A DNA stretch of 64,000 nt from positions 1-64,000 of the forward strand of contig NZ_JARZHG010000050.1 in NCBI RefSeq assembly GCF_029946505.1. Reading direction: 5' to 3'. The notes under the pieces are model-generated. The model made no database searches. It had not been told where the DNA came from and was given only the letters and a program-made list of their open reading frames with translations. The translations under genes were made by a program, and so were the position numbers. The stretch is from Polyangium sp. y55x31. GTDB lineage: Bacteria; Myxococcota_A; Polyangia; Polyangiales; Polyangiaceae. Positions 21,821-30,800 of this stretch are shown piece after piece (position 1 is the stretch's first letter; each line of letters opens with the position of its first letter).

Positions 21821-24800
21821 TTACTTCTTCAGCTTGGCGAGCAGCTCCTTCGCGGGCGCGAAGTTCTTGTCGGCGTCGATCGCGCGATCGAGCTGCTGGA
21901 TCGCCTTCTTGTCGTCGCCCTGCGCGTGGAGGATCCGGCCGATGTAGTAGAAGGCCGCGGCCTTCGAGATCGGCGAATTCTCGTCGAGCTTCTGCAGGAG
22001 CAACGCGCGGAAGGTCTTCTGCGCGCGCTCGAAGTGCGCGTCGCGTGCAGCCTTCTCCTCCGTGGCCTCGCCGAGCTCCATCGAGAGCACGCCGAGGTCG
22101 CGCAGGATCGCGATCGAACCCGGATCGATCTTGAACGCGATGTCGAGGTCCGCGAGCGCCTTGTCCTTGTCGCCTTCGGCGAGGTACGCCTTGGCGAGCC
22201 GGTGGTGGATCGTCGCGAGCTCCTTCGAGCGACGGCCGCCGTACGACTCCACGATCTTCTGCAGCACCTCCGCGGCCTGCTTGCCGCGGCCCGAGGCGCT
22301 GTAGGCGTCGCAGAGCGCGAGGAGCAGCTCCCGATCGCCGGGCGCGAGCTCCGAGGCCTTCACGAGCAGGTCCGCCGCGGCGCCCGGATCGTTGCGCTTG
22401 CCGAGGTGGATGTCCGCGGCCTTCCGGAAGAGCTGCACCTTCTGGCCCGACTCGGTCGCGGCCTCGGCGTCGCCCTTCACGAGATCGGCGAGCTCGGCCC
22501 ACGCCTGCTGCTTCTCGTAGAGCGCGTGCAGCTTCTTGCGGATGTCCGCGGCGCGCTCGTCGGCCTTGAGGCCGGCTTCGAGGACACGACGGACCGCCGC
22601 CTCGTCCTTGAGCGCCGTGTACAGATCCGCGAGGCGGAGCGACGTCTTGACGGCCTCTTCGCCGCTGGCGGAAGAGAGCACCGTCTCGAGCGCCTTGGCC
22701 GCCTCGGCCTTGTCGCCCTTCTTCTCGTAGAGCCGCGCGAGCGAGAGCAACGCGCCCTTGTGGCTGCCGTCGCGCTCGAGCACCGCCTTGTACGTATCGA
22801 TCGCCTTCGGGACGTTGTTCAGGCGGTTCTCGAAGACCTCACCGAGGCGCACGCTGTAGACGAGCTCCGCGGAGAGATCGCCACGCTCCTTCGCGAGGTC
22901 GATCTGCGTGTTGAGCAGCTCGGCCAGCTCGTCGTCGCGGCCCGTCTTTTCGAGGAGCTGCGAGAGGAGGAGCGTGGCCTGCTCGTGCGTGCGCTCCTCG
23001 TCGAGGATCGCGCGCAGGTGCTCCATCGCCTCGCTCGTCGCGTCGAGCTTCTCGATGCAGATCCGCGCGCTCTCGAGGCGCAACGTGGCGCGCGCGGAAG
23101 GCGTCTCCGCGAGGTCCACGAGGCGCGAGAGGACGTTCAGGAGCTCCTTGTTCTTGCCCGCCTTCGCATAGAGCTCGCGCAGCGCGTCGGAGGCCTTCGC
23201 GTCGTTCGGCTCGTCCTCGAAGATCTGGCTGTAGAGGTCGAGGGCCTTCTTGTCGTCCGAGAGTTTCTCCCGAGCGACCGAGGCCGCGCGGTGCTTGAGA
23301 TCCCGGATCTTGTCGCCCTCGGCCGCGAGCTCGGCCTGACGCACGAGGAGATCGAAGACCTCCTTCGAGTCGCCGGCCTTGTCGCGCACCTTCGTGAGCT
23401 CCGCGAGCGCCCACGCGTCGCTGTCGTCGGCCTTGATCATGTCGCGGAGGATCGCCTCGGTGAGCGCGTCGTCCGCGAGCACGCCCTCGGCCAGGCCCTT
23501 CGCCTCGCGGCGCAGGTCGGAGGCGAGGTGGCCGAGGCCGTCGAGCCCGGCGAGGCGGCGCAACGTGCCCACGAGGTCACGCTCGCGACCCGCCGCGCGC
23601 TGCAGGCCCTCGATGTTGCGCAGGATCGTCTCGCTCGTCGGGTCGTGCTTGAGCGCCTGTTCGAGCGCGCGTTCGGCAGCGGCGCTATCGGCGAGCTTGT
23701 CCTTGCGCCACTCGGCGATGCGCATCCACAGGTCGCGCGCCGCGTCCGTCGAGAGGTCGCTCTTCTCGGACACGGCCTTCTCCAGCGCGTCCGCGGCGCT
23801 CGCCCACCCGCCCGTGATCGGGGCGAGGCGTTCGAGCTCGGCGAGCACGTCGACGTCGGCCGGGTCGTCCTTGAGCGCGGCCTCGAGCGCGCCCTGGGCC
23901 GCCTTCGCATCGCCGGAGCGATCTTCGAGGACCTTGGCGAGATCGAGACGGAGCCGCACGCGCTCGGTGGGCGTCGCGACGAACCCGATGCGCTTCTCGT
24001 AGAGCTTCGCGAGCGCCGCGTGATCGCCCTGCGACTTGTAGACGTTCTCGAGGGCCTCGGCGGCTTCCTCGAAGAGCGACCGCTCGTCGGTGAGCTTCTC
24101 CAGCGCCTCGCGCGAAGGCTTGTGATCGGGCGCGCGCTCGAGGGCTTGCTTGAGCGTCGCGAGGCCCTGCGACTTCTCGCCGAACGCCTCGATCTGGATC
24201 GTGGCGAGCCGGTGGTGGAAGTTCGCCTGCTCGCGCTCGTCGGAGATCGCGGCGACGCGGCGTTCGAGGACGTCGGCGAGCGCCTTGTTGTCCCCGAGGC
24301 GCGAGTAGAGACGATCGAGGGCTTCGAGCAGCGCGGGCTCGTCGCCGGCTTGCTCGACCGCCTTCGCGTACGCCTCGACGCTGCGCCGATCGTCCTTGAG
24401 CTTCTCCTCGGCGATACGACCGACGCGCAGCCACAGGTCCTTCGCGATGACGGCGTCGAACGTCGCCGCCGCGCGCTGCGAGAGGGCGTCGCAGTACCGG
24501 CCGAAGCCCTCGGAGCGCTCGGCGAGCCGCTCGATCTCGGCGTGGAGCTCGGGATCGTCCGGCGTGTCTTCGAGCGCGCGGAGCAGCGCGCTCTCGGCGG
24601 CCAGGGGCTTGCCGAGCTTCTCGTCCTCGACGATCGCGATCGCGCGGAGCGTGCGGGCGCGGTCGCTGCCCTCGGTCTGCGCCTTGAGGCGCATCTCGAG
24701 GACGCCGACGAGCTCCTCCCAGCGCGAGGCCGCGCGGAGGACGGGCTCGAGGGCGTCGGCCGCGTCGAGGCGAAGCTCCTCGCGACCCTCGCCGATCGCG

Positions 24801-27800
24801 CGGATCGCCTTGATCGCGTGATCGTTCGTGGCGTCGTCGTTGAGCACCAGGCGGTAGTGTTCGAGCGCGTCCTGCGGGCTCGCGAGCTCGGCGGCGTAGA
24901 GGTCGCCGATCGCGGTCCGCAGCTTGACGCGCGCTTCACGCGTGTCCGCCGTGCTCGCCTGGAGCTTCAGGTTGTCGAGCAGCTCGTCCCACATCTTCTC
25001 GGCGCGGTAGAGCCGTTCGAGCGAGGCGAGGACCGCCGCGTCCGAGGGCCGCGCGTCGAGCGCCGAGTTGAGCGAGTTGATCGCCTCCCGGCGGTTGTCG
25101 AGCGACTTCTCGTAACGCTCGGCCGCGCGCACGTTGAGGTCGTACCGGAGGTCGGCCTCGCCCGAGCCCGCGAGCTCCACGCGGCGCGCGTAGAGCTCGA
25201 CGAGGCGCTGGGCCGCATCACGCGGCTCGTACAGCGGGATGAGCGCGTCGACCGTGACCGTGCTCTCCGGATCGAGCTCGAGGGCGCGCTCGTACGCCTT
25301 GATGGCGCCCTCCTCGTCGTCGAGCATCTGCAACTTCGTCTCGGCGATGCGGCGCCAGATGGCGGCGTTCTCGTCGTCGGAAGCGAGCTCGCTCTTCTTT
25401 TCGAGGACTGCGATCAAGGTCTGCCAGTCGGAGAGCAGCATCGACAGCATGTCGATCGCCTCGAGCGGATCACGCTCGCTCGGATCGAGCTCGCTGAGCC
25501 TCCGGTAGGCGCCGAGGGCGCGCCGCGGATCGTCGACCTTCTCGTCGTAGACCTTGGCCACCGCGAGCAGGAGCTCGCGCTTCACCACGTCGTCGCTCGT
25601 CTTCTCGATGCCCTGCTCGTAGCTCTCGCAGAGCCGCTCCCAGGCGCCGAGCATGGTCGCGAGGCGCTCGAGCTCTGCCCGCGTCTCTCCGTCCTCGGGG
25701 TCGAGGGCGAAGGCCGCGCGCATCGAGCGGAAGGCGAGGCTCTTGTCGTTGCCGCGCGTCTCCCAGAGCTGCGCGGTCTCGCGCAGCACGGCGACCTTCT
25801 CGTGCACCTCGCCCGCCAGGTGGTAGCGCTCCTCGTTCAGCTTCACGAGCAAGCGCCAGTCGTCGCTGCGCTCGTAAAGCGGGCGGAGGATCTCCACCAC
25901 GCGCGCCTTGTGCTCGTCGTCGCGCGTGAGGGCTTCGAGCTCCTTGATCGCCTCCTGGTGCCAAGGCACGTCGGAGACGATCGCTTCGAGCTGATCGATC
26001 GCGGCCGACGTGTCCTTGATCTTGTCGCGGAGCAATCGCGCGAGCGCGAGGCGGTACGGAGCGCCGGCCTCGCCGTTCGCCGCGGCCTCGGCGCGCCGCA
26101 GGTAGAGATCGGCGAGGTCCTGATCACGCCCGAGCTCCGCGTAGAGCTCGGTCAGCGCGTCGAGCGCGCGCGCGTCGGCGTCGTCGACGTCGAGGGCCGC
26201 ACGGTACGTCTCGATCGACTTCTCGGGCTGCTTGAGCTCGATCCGTTCGAGGCGCGCGATCGTGTGCAGCGCGTCGAGCCGATCCTTGTCGTAGCGGTAG
26301 TCGAGCGACGAGCGGTAGAGCTCGACGCGCTCCTCGTGGCGGCGCTCCTTCACGAGCAGGCCGTCGATCGCCGAGAACAGCTCGCGCGACTCCGGCTCGA
26401 ACTCGTGCGCGCGCCGGTACCACTTGAGCGCGCTCGCGACGTCGTTCAGGTCCGCGTAGATCTCGCCCGTCCGGCGGCAGAGCTTGGCGCTCTGCGCGTC
26501 GTCGACCGTGATCTCGGTGAGCTCGGCCGAGTAGATCTCGGCGAGCCTCCGCTCCGCGCTCGCCACCTTCGCGAGGCGCTCGAGCTCGTGCCACACGCCC
26601 TCGTCGCCGAGGTCCTCGTGCAGGAGCTTCGCCACCGTCTCGAGGGCGGCCTTGTAGTCCTCGAGCTGCTCCTCGTGCAGCGTCGCCAGGCGCGTGAGCA
26701 GCTCGCGCCGCTCCGACGGGTCCTCGCTCGCGGCGAGCCGCGCGTCGAGGGCCATCTTCACGCGCGCCCAGTCGGCGCGGCGGAGGTAGACCGGCTCCAG
26801 CATCTCGCCCGCGCGTGCCCGGTGCGCCGGGGTCTCCGACGCTTCGAGCAGCGCTTCGAGCTCGCCCACCGCGCCCACGTGCGCCGCGTCGATCACGAGC
26901 GCCTCGGCGAGCTCGTCGAACGCGCGGGACACGTCCTCGAGCCGCTCGTGCGCGACCTTCGCGATCTTCACGCGGAGCTCCGCCGGCGCCCCCACCCCTC
27001 CGTCGAGCTGACGCTCGTAGAGCTTGATGAGGTCCTCCCAGCGCTTCGACTCCTTGTAGAGCGTCTCGAGCGCGTCGATCGCCTTCGGGTTGAGCTCGAC
27101 GTCGAGCAGCGCTTCGTACGTCTCGATCGCGCCCGTCGGATCCTTCAGCGCGTCGCGCTGCAGCTCCGCCTGGCGGAAGAGGAGGCGCTTCTTCTCGACG
27201 TCGTCCTCGGCGTTCTCCACGCGCTGGCGGAGGATTTCGAGGAGGTTCGGCGCGTCGTTCGCCTCGCCGTAGAGCTCTTCGAGAGCGATCATCGCGCGGC
27301 GATCGTCGCTGCGCGCTTCGAGCGCGTTCTTGTACCACTCGACCGCGAGCGCCTTGTCGTCGAGCTTCGTCCGGGCGAGCTCGCCGACGCGCAGCCGCAC
27401 GTCCTGCTGCACGTCGCCGTCGAGGATCGAGTCCACGACCGAGCGGTAGAGCTCCGACAGCTCCGCCCACCGGCCCGTCGCCTTCGCGAGGCGCTCGACG
27501 GTCTCGATCCACTGCGCGACCTCGGGCTCACCCGCGGCCTCGCGCACGCCGCGCACCGCATAGCCGAAGGCCCGGCCCGTGTCGCCGAGCGGACCCTCCG
27601 CCGTGCGCAGCGCGCTCTGCAGGTTCGAGAGACGCTCGCCCGTGTTGTCCGCCGTCTCCACCTCGATCTCGAGGACGCGGAGCAGCTTCTCGCTGTCGCC
27701 GTCGGCCTCGTAGAGCGGATGCAGCGTCTCGGCCGCGTCGCGCCGCGCCTCGGGATCCTCGAGCAGGGCTTCGAGCGCGCTCCTGCAGCGCGCGTTCGCC

Positions 27801-30800
27801 GGATCGAGGACGAGCGCCTGGCGGTACGCGTCGAGCGCGCCTGGCAGATCACTCTGGTGCAGGCGCCGCACGTCGCCGAGCCGCGCGAACAGATCGAGCC
27901 GCTCTTCGAGCTCCGTCGCGAGCGACAGGTGCACGTCGAGCGTGTCGGCGAGATCCGACCACCGCTCGGCCTTCTCGTAGAGCGCTTCGAGCGCCGAGAG
28001 CGTGGCCGGCTCGGGGCCGAACTCGTCGGAGACGTTGCGCCAGCCGCTGATCGCGCCGGCCACGTCGCCGAGCTTGCTCGCGAGCGTCTCGGCCGCGCGC
28101 ACCATCGTCCGCTTGCGCTCGGTCGCGTCGTTCGAGAGCGTCTGCCGCGCCTCCAGGATGGAGACGAGCTCGCGCCACTCGCCCGTGCGTTCGTAGAGGC
28201 GCTCGAGCGCGGAGAGCGCTTCGAGGTCCTCCGGATCGTCGGACAGACGCGCGCGCCAGGCCCCGATCGCCTTGTCGGGCGCTTCGAGGACCGACTCGTA
28301 CACCTCGCCGATGCGGCGGTAGAGGGTGCGACGCTTCTCGAGATCCTCTTCGAGGCGCACCTCGATGCCGAGCACCTCGGCGAGCGCCTCGTGCTTGCCC
28401 TTGCTCGTGTAGATGCCGGCGAGCGCCTGCGCCGCCGGGATCACGAGGTTCGGATCGGTCTCGTCGATCGAGAGCACGCGCTGGTAGACCTTCTCGGCTC
28501 GATCCTGGTCGCCCAGCATGTCCGAGTAGATCTCGGCGACGACCATGAGGATCTCGCCTTGCGTCGGCGGCGTGCTGCACGCGTCGGCGGCCGCCGTGAG
28601 GACGGTCGCCATCTTCTCGTGCTCGGCGAGCCTGCGACCGATGTCGACGAAGCGCTCGCGCACGATCGCGTCGTCGGGCTCGAGCGGCACGAGCTCGCTC
28701 AACGTGGCGAACGCGCCCGCGTCGTCGCGCAGACGCTCGTCGCGCAGCGTGCTCACGCGGCGCAGAAGCTCGCGACGCTCGTGCTCCTCCTGCGCGCCTT
28801 CGCGCCGGATTTCGAGCACCCGCACGAGCTGACGCACCTCGTCGCGCGCCTCGTACACGACCTCCAGCACGCGCGCGGCGCGCAGACGCAGGCTGCCCAC
28901 TTCGAGCAAGCGCTCGACGAGCTGACGCGCCTCCGAATCACCCTGCCGGTGCTCCAGCACGCGCTCGAGGTGTTCGAGCGACAGCGCCGGCTCGTGCAGA
29001 CGGTCGAGGTAGATCCGCCCGAGGCTCAGCTTGATGTCGGCCGACTCCTCGTCGGTCGCGGTCTCTAGCCGACGCTCGAGCAACGCCGCGAGGTCCTTCC
29101 ACCGACCCTCGCGCTCGTAGAGCCGCTGCAGCGCGTCGAGCGCCGGCTCGTAGAACGCGTCGAGCGTGAGGATGCGCTCGTAGTAGCGGATCGCCTTCGC
29201 CGCATCGCCCATGATCTCCTCGGCGATCACGGCGACGTCGTTGAGCAGCGAGATCCGCGTCGATTGATCCGGCGTGCCCTGCGCGGCCTTGTCGTAGAGC
29301 GCTTCGAGCTCGCCCCACCGCTCCGCGTTGGTCAGGATCTGCTTCAGGCGCGAGAACGCGCGCTCGTTCGTCGGGTCCACCGCGAGCACGCGATCGAGGT
29401 AGGGCATCGCGCCCTCCGGATCGCCGAGCTGCTCGTCGTGCAACATCGCCGCGCGCTCGCAGAGCTCGATCTCCACGTCGTCGGGCAGCTTCTTCCCGCC
29501 CTCGACGTTGCGCGCCGCGACGAGGTGCGTCCGGTACGCTTCCGCGAGGTCCGTCGGGCGACCGGCGCGCGCAGCAAGCTCGGAGGCGCGGTCCCAGACC
29601 GTGAGCTCGCTCGAGAACTCGTTCAGCGCGCCGAGCACCACGTCGAGCGCCGTGCCCACCGCGCGGAGCTTCTGCTCGTTGACGTCCGCGAGCCGGAGGA
29701 AGAGCGCGAGCCGCGTGGCCGTGTCGGTCTCCGACTCGAGCAGCACCTTGATCGCGTGCGCCTCGCGGCGCGCGTCGCCCGTCTCGGCGTACTCGATCGA
29801 CAGCACCTGCGCCGCCTGCGCGCGCGTCTCGGGTTTGTCGAGCAGGCGCGCGAGGATCCCCACCGCATCCGTATCGTGCGGGAGGATCTCCAGCGCGCGC
29901 ACCGCCGCGTCGAACGCGTCCACGGGCCGCTCGAGTTTCTCGAGGTAGAGCGTCGCGAGCTCGACCTCGCACCGACCGCGCTGATCGCCCTCGGACACGT
30001 CGCGGTGACGCGCCACGACCTCGGCGCCCGCGGCTGCCTCGCCTGCCGCGATGAGCAGGCGCGAGAGAGCACGGAGCGCTTCCCCACGCGCCGGCGTCAC
30101 CTCGACGACCTTGTGCAGGAGCTGGATCGCCTGCGCGTTGTCGCCGAAGACCTCCTCTTCGAGCGTCGCCCACTCTTCGAGGATCTCGGCGCGGGCCTCG
30201 CCCTCGACCTGATCGGCGCGGAGCTGGAAGAGCCAGCGCAGGTCGTCCTTCTTCTCGTTCGCGCGGAGGAGCGCGTCGAGCTCGCGGATCGTCTCCTCGT
30301 CGGTCGGATCCGCCTCGACGAGCTCGCGGTACGTCGCCGCGGCCTCGTCCACCTTGCCGAGCTCGCGCGCGTACACCTCCGCGAGCCTGAGCTTCAGCGC
30401 GCGCCGCGTCGCGCCGTCGAGATCCGCGTCGCGCTTGAGCCGCGCCTCGACGGCCTCGACGAACGGACCCCACGAGCTCGCCGCGCGCGACCACGCTTCG
30501 AGCAGCGAGAGCCCGTCCTCGCTCGCGTCGAGCTCGTAGGCGCGCCGCGCGTAGCCGAGCGCCTTCTGCTTGTCCGCGAGCGGCCCGCCCGTCACCGCGG
30601 CGAGCTTGCGCAGCATCGAGACCTGCTCCTCCACGTCTTGCGTGGCGCCGAGCAGGATCTCGTAGAGCGCGGGCAGACGCGCCCACTTCTCTTCCTTCTC
30701 GTAGATCGGCACGAGCGCGGCCGCCGCGCGCGCGTCGGAGGGCGACACGCTGAGGACGCGCTCGTACGAACGCACGGCCCGCTCCGGCGCGCCGAGCTGC